From: Allacma fusca
Lineage: Eukaryota; Arthropoda; Collembola; Symphypleona; Sminthuridae
Length of the DNA stretch: 64,000 bases
Reading direction: 5' to 3'
Assembly: GCA_947179485.1 (NCBI GenBank)
Contig: OX359250.1
Coordinates: forward strand, 27,166,654-27,230,653
Shown: positions 1-12,654 of the stretch, in pieces
Numbering within the stretch: position 1 is the stretch's first letter
Layout: each line of letters starts with the position of its first letter
Position numbers and translations under genes: made by a program
The notes under the pieces: model-generated
The model's input: the letters and a program-made list of their open reading frames with translations, nothing else
Database searches by the model: none
What the model was told of the DNA's origin: nothing

Positions 1-3000
1 AGGTGAGCACACGCTGTGCTCTTGTTCCGCATAATATCCTGAGTCACAATGAACGGTAGCCACAGAACCAAGCGTGGTGGTTCCGTTGAGGAGTTTGGTC
101 ATTCCATTAGAAACACTAGGTGGATCCCCGCATTCAACAAATTTACAATATGGTGGCGGAGTCTCACCCCATTTCCCACCCAGTAAGCAAATCTTTTCAG
201 AATTGCCGATCAGGATGTGATCCTGGTTACAGCTATAAATAAGCTTCGAGTTAACCGTAGTTCCGGTCGTGATGAATGTGCCTGAGAAAGTAAGAAAAAG
301 TTGTCACGTCATATAGTCAATCAAAGAAATAAGGAAAAGTTCGAATGCGAAATAGAAATCAGGTTACACATTTCTGTGACTCAACAGAAAAAAAAAACCT
401 ACCATTGATAATAGGAGTTGGTGGTGGGCAGATAGAGTACAAGCAAGTCGGTTTAGTTCCCACCCAACCAGACTCTTCACACTTGACGTCAGAAGACCCA
501 GAGAGTGTGTAGTTTTCGTCACATTTAAATTTAAACGCTGCTCCGAAATCTGTTCGGTTGGGTTTTGTGATCTCCCCATTCGTCAGATTCACGTCGTACT
601 TTCCGCAGTCAACATACTTGCAAGTTGGCGGAGTCCCTGACCAAAACCCATCCTTCGCACAAGTTCGGGAGGGTTTCCCTTTCATTACATGACCTTAAAA
701 ATCACAAATGTTACTCTTGAACTACCTTTAACCGCAAGGGCAAGTCAAGACTGTGGATGGCTTTAATTAATATCGTACCATTTGGACATTTGTAGTTAAT
801 GACCGCACCAATTTTGGAATCCTTTACTGCCATTTCCTCTAGATCGACACCCTCTGGTTTGTCTGGACTCCCACATATGGTTGGGGCTAAGACAGAGGAT
901 TCCATTGATATTATGAATGACTCAAATTAAAAGGAAAAATTGTTATTTAGGAACTAATATTGTCTTCTCAAAAGTCAAGTTCAACTTACGAAATACGCAA
1001 ATCCAATGGAAATAGTCCAAGCCACAGCCGACATCATTCCATGCCCAGTCCCGCCCGCCGTCCAGGACGGCACAATTCTGCTCTCCATTGTAGTTATTGG
1101 GCTGATCCTTGCCCCAACTTGGCTTCTTAATGACATGACCGTCGGAGACCCAACGCCATGTCCTGGATGTGAACCCAGGGTCACGTTCCACACCAATCCA
1201 AACCAGAGGCCTCTTCAGCTTGTCTTTGAGTTTGTCTAACGTTGAAGTAATTAAGTTAAGCGTGGGATGAATTAGAGCGTTTTCTGATGGTAAATCTCCT
1301 CCTCTGGAAATGCATTGTGAGCGAGCCCCTTCGAAAGTCTGCGGAAAAAAACAGGATACCAGAGTGTAAACATGCGGAAAAAAGACCCCACGCCCAACCA
1401 AGGCGTCTTTTTTTTCAGACCACTGACAATCCCCAAGTACGTGAAGCATCAAAAGTACCAGTGCCGTATGGATGATATTTTAGAGCTAATTATATATCTA
1501 CAAGAAATTCTCATGATACAATAACGGAGTACATTCTCCACAATAATAATAATTATTGAGGCATGGGCAATTACCTGACCAGACTGAACTGCAAATTCAA
1601 AGCACGTTCCATTAAACGATATTATTTGGCCTGTCGCCGCCTCCGGCTCACATCTAGTTCTTGGAAGCTCTAATTTAACAAACAGAATTAACGCATTAGT
1701 GCACATTACTTATTGAGTGAGCATTGGCGTAAACAAGGGTTTGTAAATTGGTCGCACGTGACCGTCTATAAAACATCTCAACAATCGTCTCACCTTCTAC
1801 ACTAAAAATTTCTACTTCACATAAAGACAACGATCCTTCTCCCGTTGACTGAATTGAAACATATCTCCCGACTAATGGACGAGCACACTTCAATAACTTA
1901 ACTTTTGTTTCGGTCCCTGTAAGATAAGATTAATATTTGATTAGTTACCGAGTGGGCATTTGGCAAACTGTACAAAAAAATCTTCATAAACAAGTCATAT
2001 CATCAACAAATCCTTATTTAGTCATTATCTCACCGCTAGGCTCCCATGCACAAAGAGGGTTCCTGTTTGGTGTTGAACTATTGCCCACACGTATTTCTAG
2101 ATCATTATTGGAGGAGTCGGCTGTAAGGGGAAAAAAATTGAGCCATGAGATTATTCATCCAGGTCAATATTCACATAAAGCATATGATAAACATTTAGAA
2201 TCATGCATTTGTACTATAACTGTCATAAATAACTCCGGAAAATTTTGATGGATTTTTTTTCTTTTTCGGGGAGGAACTTACAGGCACCCATGATGACTCT
2301 GAGAGTTCGGACATTGTAAAAATTAAGAAGATCCACTCGCCACCAAGGACTAACTTCGCGGCTGGTTTGCGTGCAGGTGTCAATCTGACCGTCGTTGCCA
2401 TTATTGGAATGGCTCACCGTTTTGGTCGTTGATTGATTTGTTGGCTTATGAAGGGCTGCGTTTGCGGCTGTAATTTACGGGACATAAAATAACATCAAGA
2501 TTAAACCAATAGGAGCCTCATAACCTCAGAGTACATATAATTTACAAGCATGGAGACTGTGAGCGTATATGATACTTGAGTAAATTTGCATTTCGTAAAA
2601 CCTTAATTAACAGCTCAATAAAGAAGACAAATAGAGACAGTATGAAACATTTGTTAGCAGCCACAGTGCATTCTGTGTCTAAATATTATGCAGGCAAGTA
2701 GAGTGTGTTGGTGAAGCCTATAATTACACTCCCATTCCCGACTGACAACTAATTCTGCAAGAGGACATGACTCTCATGTAGTTAAAGAAAAAATTTATAC
2801 GTTCTCTCTCTCTCTCTCTCATGAAGGGATTCATGCTTCAGCCCACTTGACTGTTATTTTAAAACTTGGTTACCATTGGCAAAGTCCATTAAAACCAGCA
2901 TTTAATTTTGCTTTCATTTGTTTCAACACTCCCCCCCGTAAATGTTATTAAGTTGGAGATAAAAAAAACAGCATTTACAAGGGAATTTGCTTGCTCTCAC

Positions 3001-6000
3001 AATAATAAAATATCGATCATTCCAAGTCTTAATCGCTCCTAATAATGATGCCTTACAGGTACGAACAAGTTCTACTGAGCTAACCACAATTATTAGGACT
3101 AATTTGCGGGACAGTATGCAGCAAAGTTTACAGTGGGTCGTGGTATGGTAGCGACCAAGTCCTGATTTGGACAGAGTAATGTGAGCATATGCCAATGAAT
3201 GTAATTATATACATATGTACCCCTAGATATATATATGTCCTGAACCACAATTATGGATCTGTTCCTTTCCTATCTCTTAACCAACTCCCAAATAATTCCC
3301 TCTAGTTATACAATTACGTTTCCTGATGCCCACAATGAATTGTTTTTGAACAAAAATTAAGTTAACTAGAGCCAGAGCCAGATGCAGATGACTATGTACG
3401 GGATTGGAATCCTGTAACCAAAGAACCTTACTCACTCAGTGTGACCATTTACCATTTGGATTTTATGAATCCTTTCGAAATCCCACAAGTCTCTATACAG
3501 AGACTGTAAGAATGAACTTGATGCTGGCAAATATAGAGTAGTAGTGCTAATTACTACCAGCACTGGATTGACAAATGAAATTATTTTGTAACCTTTGGAA
3601 ATCATACGGAGCTCTGATATGATTTACAAATGAAAGTAAAACTTATAGGAAAAGTTGTAACAGGTAGTTAAAACCGTGCTGACGAAAGACTCAATTTATA
3701 TGCAATAAAATGATATATATAAAAAAAACCTGTTTTAGCTTCATTTCAACTGCGGCTCTACTATTTGCGTAGAGTCATATTATTGCATATTGTGAGTGTT
3801 CTATTATTTCCCATGTATTAACGCTCTTTTGATGCACTCTCCGAACTCTCCTCGAGATTCTTAGCACACTGCTTTGTATCACATATTGTAATAATTAATT
3901 CAAGCAAAAAGGTTCTTTACCAGGACAAGTCAGACAGAGTGTTTACAAACAAGAGAGAGAGAGAGAGAGAGAGAGTGAGTGCAAAGTATCACTTTTCCCA
4001 GTCCCCTGGAAGTGACAGTAAGTATACAGACGTATATAGAACCTGTCAAGTAGTGCAATTACCACGGAATGATTCGTAATTATTCCAATAAAAATTCCCG
4101 ACGACAAAGGAAGCTATCCACAAATAAAGCTTTTGTGTGAATCGTAAAGAAATGAAGAATTTAATTTTGGAAACAGAAGCCAATTTCTATTGTACAAATA
4201 TTCTCATTAAATTTGAGAAAACACGACCTTATGATTTCCTTTTGTTCCTCTCTCTCTCTCTCTCTCTCTCTCTCAAACTCTGCAAGACATCGATGGAAAA
4301 GCCATAAGAATTTCTCATCCTCCCTGTAAATGTTCGGACGTATATATACAAAGCTTAAGAACAGTCTCTGAATATTTCTCCTTCAACTTATACCAACAAT
4401 AAAACTTGACAGAAGAATAAGCAGCCAAGTAACCAACATCTATTCGTCTCACAGAGGGTATAAATAATATAATAATAATAAAAAAATAGAAAATTGTCGT
4501 GATGCGGTGAGTAGGAAAAAAAATGTCTGTTTTAATCACACAGACTGACTACAAGGCACGTTATATACAGTAAACTCCTGTGTTCCATTTAATGATGATA
4601 GAATGATAGTTTCACAAGAGGCTTAAAAAATCATCATGATATCTCTGTGGTATCCTTACTACTCTGAACGCAAAGACTCAATCAAATGTTTTTTGGTGTG
4701 TAAAACTACGAGAATATTTTTTTTAGCTTGTTAGCGAAATAACCTCTCGTCAAACCTTGATCACACTCCATCGCATATATATTATCGTACTGCTCAAATG
4801 GCATAGATTTATGTAATTTATTTCAGGTCCGCATACATTCCAAATAAGTATAACTTTTCTCTCTCCAATACAATCCTTCATTTACAGTGTATTTAAATAT
4901 TTATCCAAAAATAGTGAGCGAGTGTGTGTGTGTGTGAGAGAGAGAGAGAGAAACAGAAAATCTACAGAGCAATTTTAATAATTGTGAAACCGAAACCCAA
5001 AGCTTATAACTGAAAGCCGTTATAAACTTAAGCCCTATTACTAGCAATTGTTATTCAAGTCCTCACTCTTACCTTCCCTACATTATATTTGCTAGTGACT
5101 CAGTGCACTACAAGGTTCTTACTCAAATGAATGCCTTTGCATGCATGAGATCCTACAAATTTTAAGCAAACTGTCATGGGTTATCGTTGATAATTAGTAG
5201 AAGCAAATTACGGAATCACGATTGTGCAAAAAAAAAGAGTAATTTTTAGAGAGGATAAAAAATGGTAAAAATTCATCTTCCTTTTATGCACATAAACACT
5301 ACTCTATCTGCAGACCCCCCTATTTACCCTTATTACATCCCTTATTACATCCTACAGATATGTTCAAATTAAGTACTTGAACACGACATGTCTGCATACA
5401 GAGAGGTGCATAAATCTGCAAAAGAGCCTCAGAGCCCAGCAGTGCGAAAAAAAAGCCTAGAGATTGTCGACAGACAGACACGTTTGAGAAGACAGGTAAA
5501 AATGACATAGCATTATTACCACAATAGCACTGATAGTTGATACTTCCGCAGTGTATCACACTCTCAATGGTCAAGAGTTGGCCATTTACTGGGAGATGGA
5601 CTCGGTCTTGTCTAGCCTTCGTAATTACATTACCTTATTGCACTTAATTATTATTACACAAAACATTAGGAAAATTCATTCGGAAAACAAACTTTCCTTA
5701 TCTGAATGCATGTTTACATTTTGGTTGGTGAACGGGACTCTGAGTGACTTTTGGTCATTATATTACTCGTTGGACGATTATCTTCCAAAGTCTTACTTTT
5801 ACATAGCCTCAAGCCCCATTTCCAACAAACTTGGTCACTTTTACAGGACTCGTGTGCTTTAATATGTATATGCAAAGTGGAGGAATTGGAGGACTACTAT
5901 GCCCAGGCCATCGCATGCATGCTTTTGAAAATGAGCTTATAAGAAAGGTAGAGTTTTTGACGGTCCACAACACTATATTATTTGAACAAGTGAAAACACC

Positions 6001-9000
6001 TTCTAACCTAAATTCAATTGTCACATTTTTCAACTTTACTTATTGATTATGAATGAGGGACGCTGTTATTGCAGGTTGAGAGCCTGAACAGTCTTTCAAG
6101 TAGCATATGCCCTCAACTCCTACAACAAAAGAGTAATGACCAGAAAGGACTGACAGAGAAACGGGCTCTAATAGAGAGACGACAATAAATTATTCCTTGT
6201 AATATTTATTCCTCTCTGAAGAAATGAATAGGTAAACCACATCATCATCCATTCAAGTTACAAAACCAAAACCACCCATTTCATTTGTTCTGGGGTGCAA
6301 AAAGGTGCTCTGATTAAGCAGCTGTTTACAGATGAACTCAAATGATTAGAAAATACGAAAGATTCAAGTGTGTGTATAATGTTGTAAGGAGAAGCAAAAA
6401 AAAAATTGCCGTAAAAATCTTGTAATACACAACCAGTGCAGGGTAACTCATTGGAAATGAAGTCATGCGATCAGATGTAGGTTATACACATGTGCGGGAC
6501 TCAGTAGTAAAAAGGGACTCTAAAATATACCCAAAGAGCATAATACATAATTAAATACTATAAAGGCCATCGTAAGTCAGCTTGGTTCAAAAGAAGTAAA
6601 ATAAAGTCATTCAGTTACATTCATTTCCTGTATGCTAACGGAGCTTTCAAGAGATTACAGGGTGAGGCTCCACTATAAACTCCTTTATGATTTTATTAAA
6701 ACGGCAGCCAGTAAAAAAATAAACAGAGAGAACTTTATAATTATTACAAATACTGAGACTCTCTGGCACTGTCAGCTTTTATTATGTTTCCCCCTCACAA
6801 TTTGATTTACGAACTTTGGATTAAAAATTCAAAAGGGCTGTGGTGAGTGGACTGCCTCATCCTAAAGTACTTTCAGGTGACTGTATATAGTTGAGAGCCC
6901 CAGCAGAGTGGATAGAGACTCAATTATAATAATTATTTTAACCGAAACTGAGGAAAGTGTTGGGCTTATTTTACCTCTGCCTTCCCATTCAAGATAATTT
7001 ATGCGAAGATGCTAACTATGCTTTAAAGTCAACAATTATTACAAATAAGAACCTCCATGTAATTTAATGTACTTTGGAGGGTCGTGATGAGGGTGGACAG
7101 CAGCGGCGTGTACGGGTTTGTTCTCCCCATTATGTAAATATTTGTTCATTTTGGGTGGTTGAAATTCTTTCAGAAAATAAGAATCCAATTCTTTACTGTT
7201 ACACTTGAAAAGTTTGTCTATCATCAAAATTTACGAGCGTCAACGAAGCACTGTAAACGTTTCCACATGCATAAACAAAATCATAGCACTAGCCCAGTTA
7301 CCTAGTTAAGAGGAAATTTGTATCCAGAGACTAGGAAAAACCTTGAAAGTGAAATTCAAGTGTGAAAATAGACTTAAGAAATGAGGCTAAAGGAAAGACA
7401 TGCTCTAAAGATAGACTTAAGCCTTGGGTTGGGTTCCTCCACAAACACGTAAATATTGGAGCGGTCACTTACCACAGAAATAAACTGGAGACTTCCATTT
7501 CCCATCGATGCATTTAAGCTCAACTTCTGTGGCTGTAGAATCTTCTTGAAATAATTCGAAACCATCGTCACATGTGATTTTACTATTAACAAGTCTTGAA
7601 TTCCGCTGAATTGGTGGGGATGACAAACACTGAGATCCTGTTAGTTGGGGAATGTACACAATAAATAATATTTGCCTTCAAAATCATTAAAAAAAAGTGT
7701 AAAATGTCACCTCACACTTTGTTTCTTTCCCTTGCCTTCGCATTCATACATCTCCTTCGAGAAACAATACCATGCATATATAGTCAGGGTTCAAAACTCA
7801 TAATTAAAGCTCTGGGAATTTTTTTGATTCGTTTCAGTGAATGCACTAGCCTAGTTTTTTTTTTCTCTCACTCTTATATGTATACAGTTCTGTACTTACA
7901 AATGTTGTTGAGCATACACATAGATATATATTTAATGTACAGTATCTCTTACTGCCACTACCGACTTTGTTCCTCTGTACAATCAAATTGCAGTGTAGGA
8001 TTTTTGTATTGTAATTGTAATGATATACCCACGAGTTTGCGAAAAAATATCCACGCTTTTGTACCTCCACTCCTGTGTGTGTGCATGTATTAGGAAAACT
8101 TTTGTCAGTGTTAACACACATGACTTTATACACTATACTGAAAGAGCTATGTGTGCAATTATTATTCACATGTGATAATCCTATGTGAATGAGAACAATA
8201 AATTAAAATGAAAGGTACGCCGAGTAAATAGTTTAAGGTAAAAAAAAATAATATTTTAAGGGGAAAAAAACTCATTGGATTTATACACGAAAAGATTTTT
8301 CCATGATTTTGAAGAAAAAACCCTCAGAAATTACCTGACGGAACGAACTTTACATGTACAAGGATCGAATTTCGTTTAGTCATTGGTTTTATCACATTAC
8401 TTGAGTATGATCAAGGTTGTAAATTATTACTATGGAGTTAGCAATAATCCAGCCCCCAGCTATTCATCAATAACAATGAGGTATTGTTTTTCATGTCCTC
8501 TAACATACATACACAAACCTTGAACAAGTGCTACGTCTGAGACTCATACGTACTCTCCATATTAATTTCAACGGACAATTATAAATTATAAGGATTGTTA
8601 TTTATATGGAGATGACCAAGGAGGAAATCAGGAAATTGGATATTATAGAAACTCTCCGATACCCCATGCCTTTGCATACACGCTAATTATGACAGTAAAG
8701 TGAAATTAAAAATCGAAATCCAAGCAACACTTTTTTTTTCTCTCTTCTGGGATACTGCAAACGCTATTGGGGGAACACTATACACTTGCTTTGTCTGCTC
8801 TATTTTGTATGTAAAACTGTAGAGTTGAACGTTCCACTCACAAGGCACATACATGCATAGTAGATGCATAAGGTAGCACTTTTGTCCGCACCAACATAGT
8901 AGGGGGATACTTACCAAAAACAGTAAGTAGTGTGTACTGGAAGTAAAAGTATCGTGAAATTTGGAAAAAAAACTTTCGACTCGAAAAACTTACCATAACA

Positions 9001-9051
9001 AGAAGAAACACTGAGAAGAAAGATGAAGAATTTCAACCGAATTTTACACAT
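1..9051 (-). CDS. fw: Furrowed-like selectin-type receptor, 5' part (3' end beyond the window)
   Basis: Reconstructed exons in order: 9051-8994, 7637-7473, 2467-2282, 2120-2034, 1916-1794, 1669-1575, 1338-990, 886-779, 693-403, 281-1; all junctions are GT-AG and in frame, giving about 581 residues. The first exon encodes a signal peptide (MCKIRLKFFIFLLSVSSCYG). Next come one sushi-like module with four Cys, a fucolectin/F5-8-type domain (WWRVDL, then LCEVEIFSVEG at its end), a C-type lectin domain (QPN and WND calcium-site motifs, C-terminal WICVF), and four sushi domains, the last cut by the window edge. This order matches the insect furrowed family, a surface lectin-like receptor that in Drosophila acts in Frizzled-dependent planar polarity. 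Almost every intron is phase 1; the one inside the lectin fold is phase 0. The membrane segment is not visible here. Family assignment is from domain order; other CTLD-sushi proteins are possible. Confidence 0.85.
2468..7472 (-). other. Long intron of the furrowed-like gene
   Basis: This 5-kb intron separates the first sushi module from the fucolectin-type domain. It is AT-rich and holds TC/GA microsatellites near 2803-2820, 3952-3975, 4248-4274 and a GT/GA run at 4922-4950. Apart from the candidate exon at 7053-7217, I see no gene. Stop-bounded ORFs here lack motifs and splice logic. Confidence 0.7.
7053..7217 (-). other. Candidate extra exon of the furrowed-like gene
   Basis: Inside the 5-kb intron, the minus strand has a 165-nt stop-free stretch after an acceptor (gatgatag) that enters in phase 1, the phase used by the flanking exons. 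It would encode about 55 residues starting DKLFKCNSKELD, with a His/Pro-rich part (HAAAVHPHHDPPKY). Only a weak phase-1 donor (gttctt) ends it; a better donor (gtaata, 8 nt further) is out of phase. No domain is recognised. It could be an alternative exon or chance. Confidence 0.25.
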
Positions 9052-10997
9052 GATGTCTCCATTTACAGAAAATTTTCATGAAGAATTTCGAACCAACACA
9101 AAACTATTAAACTACACACTATAGAACTTGTTTAAAAACAGATTTCATTATTGTGGAGTGAATGTTGTGAAAGCTACTTTGCTTCTCCGCTCGTCTCAAC
9201 TTTGTGTATGCATGCGGGGGTGGCCTTAATAAATGAACGTGTATCTCGTCTCACCCTTTTTTACCTGTGCCTATCAACCCTCAGGGGAAGCAAAACTACC
9301 CCCAACAGAAACAGTCAGATGGCGTCTTGCAAGAGTGGAATTGTTGCGAGGCCCCAACAATTATTCGAGAGAGAACTCACATATGAACTACCTTCAGAAG
9401 TACAAATGGACACTTGTTTGTAACCTGAGTTTCTGCACAGGGGCTAATGGCTAATATAATATATGTATCTGTAATTTCAGTGTGCAAATTCTTTTGTAAA
9501 AACTTTCTGTACGTGTAGGAAGTAGTCAATTATTTTTGGGAATGCACTCAATCCTACTACATTTCGCTTCAACTTCCAACGTTGAATTGCCTTGTAGTCT
9601 CTGCACCTTCCTTGGGGTTATTGTACATGCTTAACTAATGATATAGGATCCCATTGCCACACTCCAATACCTTGCATTTTTTTAATTGAAAAACCTTGAC
9701 TAAACTTGTATATATCGTATCCTCCCATCCAAGAGTTTTTTGAATTTTTCTTGACTTCTGCTCTGCTGACACATTGGACGTTAACCAGCTTGGGCATGTA
9801 GAGGCGTCTCACTTTACGTTTCCCCTCACAAGGTTACACAATAACATAAAAGTAATAAAAAAAATATGAGTCGGGTTTTTTATAAACAATCCGAAAACTA
9901 CTTTCACTATCCGTGATGTATGTTTGCACTATAAATTTATTTTCTGACGTGACATGGCTTCAGCCTGTCGGGGGTTATTCTGATGGAGTGTGAGGGAATC
10001 AATAGAAATAATGCTCAGTACGTGACCCAAATCCACAAGAAATCATAAGGATGCTTAGAATTTCAATGCTAACCGAAGGTATTTTTCAAGGAAAGAGGAA
10101 ACTTTAGATTGAAACTTCATTCTATTTGTGAAGTTTAGGGAAAAAATGTTTCAGTTTCAAAGCTAAGTCAAAGAGACGTTTCCTATTCAGGGCACGAGGA
10201 AAATATTAAACACGGTTTTTCAAGTCCTGTGGAGTTGATATGTGCAGGTGCAATTTTTTTTTTCAAGGTAGCTGTGACTATGACGTAAGTGTTACCGTAT
10301 AGTCAGATTACGATCGGACAGTGTGATGACTGAATTCCTACATATATACCCACGTAAATTCCTACTATCCCAAACTAACTGCAATTTAGAGTAACATGGG
10401 AAGAATAAATAAATTAGATTAATGGTTATTATCTGAGCAGAAGAATAAACAATGAAAAAGAAACGAGAGCAAATGTTTCCTTACTCGAGGGTAGGTGCAC
10501 TTTCATTCATATTATCGTAATTATTCGAAAGACTAAAATCTTTATTTGCCTTGAAAATACATAAAAATTTATTCGTACTCTGATTACAATAGAATTTCTT
10601 AATAAGTAAATTCTGCGGGACTCAGCAGCTCCTCAAATGCTACGGCGAAAACCAAAAGTTACAGGTGGTAAAGCTACAACAAACTAAAATGATTGTAAAT
10701 AATGACAAAAAAATTCTATAAATTAAAACACGTAATTTCGTTCCTTACACTCTAGTAAATTCTAATTAATTTTAAAATCATTTGCACATTAAAACGTTCC
10801 GACCCCACAAACAGGGTTGACAAGTCAAAAAGTTAAAATAATGGCCCGAATCGGAAGTCCACACAGATATTCAGCTCCTCAAAGACACAAGACTCACGTC
10901 GAAAAAACTTGGACAGGTCCAAAAAAAAAAAACCACACCACACGACCTTAGCAGGTACGTCCCCCCCCCCCCCCGTCTTAGTCATAATCATCCAGAC
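9052..10997. other. Intergenic region between furrowed-like and BAF genes
   Basis: This stretch holds the 5' flank of the furrowed-like gene and the 3' flank of BAF. TTTATT on the plus strand near 10540 and 10566 could be minus-strand AATAAA signals for BAF. A run of 12 A (10921-10932) and a run of 14 C (10961-10974) lie just past the BAF stop. The plus-strand ORF around 9151-9423 has no recognisable motif and is not called. Confidence 0.6.
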
Positions 10998-11761
10998 TTA
11001 TAAGAAGCTTTCGCACCAGTCATTCAGACAATTGAAACACTGCTGGGCATGAAATCCCGAGGCTTTTGTCACATCCTTCAGCCACTCCACAAATAATTCT
11101 TCGTTCTTCTTCAGTACCAAAAATTGGCCCAGCACGACGTACGCCTAAAAGTAAATCAATACTATGATTAAAATCTCCATAAATGCCTCATAATCCCTCA
11201 GATTAAGTCCTCCCAGTTACAACTCCCGCATCCGTTCACTCTCCCTCCCAATTCCACCAAGTCTCCCGGAAGGACTTTTATAATTCCCTCTCATCAGCAT
11301 CACTGTCATCCCCATCTCAATCCCACTCCCATAAAAAATGATCCCCCACAAATTCCACAAATTACATTCCAAATTACCGCCCACACACAACAATCCCCCA
11401 CTCAAGTGGAAGTGACCCTCTCCTTTGACTACCCGGACCCAACTTCCCATCACCTCTTACTACTACCCCCAAAAATCAATACACAATTTAATAACCTCTC
11501 CCAATAATCCCCCCTCAAAGAAGATCCACTAAATCAGAACCATCCCTCAATTACACCGGGCACCCACGTCCCACACAAACAACAGACCCACCAAAATAAT
11601 CCCTATAAATAATAAATTAGAATTACCTTGTCAAACCCAACACCTTCGAGACGCTTTCCGTAAGTGTCACCAATCCCGGCCAATTCCGTCACGGGCTTCT
11701 CCCCCATCGGTTCCGAAATAAAGTTCTTATGTTTCTGAGATGTTGACCCGGAGGAAGTCAT
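10998..11761 (-). CDS. BANF1: Barrier-to-autointegration factor (BAF)
   Basis: Two exons (11761-11627 and 11144-10998) join in phase 0 and give 93 residues, close to the 89 of human BANF1. Near-invariant blocks are [38 protein letters not shown] and the C-terminal WCESFL. BAF is a dimeric DNA-bridging protein that binds double-stranded DNA, LEM-domain inner nuclear membrane proteins and lamins, and compacts chromatin during nuclear reassembly. The GIG turn of its helix-hairpin-helix DNA contact is present. The N-terminus ([12 protein letters not shown]) keeps the Ser/Thr cluster that VRK kinases phosphorylate in other animals, with a two-residue insertion by eye. The single intron is strikingly G-poor on the plus strand, meaning C-poor in the sense direction. 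Confidence 0.97.
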
Positions 11762-12654
11762 TTTGAAGAAATTTTTTCTTTTGAATAGAATCTTACAAAA
11801 ATATGAGATTAATTGCAGAATTGAGTATTATCTAAAATATTGAGTTACTAAAAAAATACGGCTCCACACACGACCAAGATATTCAAAGGACGTTTCCTTC
11901 TGTACACACCGTCAACTGAATCACACAAAATAAACTCCAAAATAAGTAGTTGTTATTTATTTCTTGTATTTTTGGCCGTGATTCATTTGCTTGGGAACAA
12001 CAAGACGTCTACTAAGAGCTTTAGCTATGTATGCCTTGTAATATACATATGATATGCTTCACTATATCAGTATACGGTATAAGCAGAGAGCTGTTTAAAT
12101 ATCCAGGAAAGGTGAGTCTCCCAGAAGAGATGCTTTGATTTTGTGAGAGTATGATTTTGAACGGCGTATAGGAAAGCAACGAACAACTGAAAAAAAACAC
12201 ACACAAGGATTGCTGACGTTTAAGTTCAAAGAAAAGGCGGGTAGAGGTCTACCATAGAGTTTCCTTTATTATTTCCTTCGCATTTGATCTCATAGAGTTT
12301 AAGTATGTCCTTAGATAGTAAGCTGCTGCTGCTGCTGTGTGTATGTTTTTTTTTGTGAGTGTGAGGATATATTTGGTGTTATAACTTTTTTTTGTAACGA
12401 TTATTATTATTATTAGATTTTTAAAATTTTAAATAGACTATAATAATTAATTCCTTAGAATGTATATGCATAATTTACAGTTCCATTTTTTTCAATAAGC
12501 GTTTTCTTTTTCTTATTTTCCGCTGAAGAGCTGGTACTGCAATGAACGAACATTTTTGACAAATAAATACGCCCAGCTTCATTTTGATGTGTGGAGAGAT
12601 TATATATATAGTAATATAATTTTTTTTTGACAGATAATTTGAGAAGAAACACTT
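11762..12654. other. Intergenic region upstream of BAF and downstream of SCYL2
   Basis: This contains the BAF 5' flank and the SCYL2 3' flank. Only AT-rich sequence, a short CTG repeat near 12326-12337 and homopolymer runs are visible. TTTATT on the plus strand near 11956 and 12267 could serve as minus-strand polyadenylation signals. No coding sequence is supported. Confidence 0.55.

Noticed and set aside
779-905. Reading the split sushi exon straight through to the donor after LRLK
   Set aside because: It would add residues absent from a sushi fold and break the phase; the donor at 778 (G|gtacga) joined to 693 restores a normal four-Cys sushi domain.
9151-9454. Two overlapping plus-strand ORFs upstream of the furrowed-like gene
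   Set aside because: No motif and overlapping frames; no splice or polyadenylation context that singles out either.
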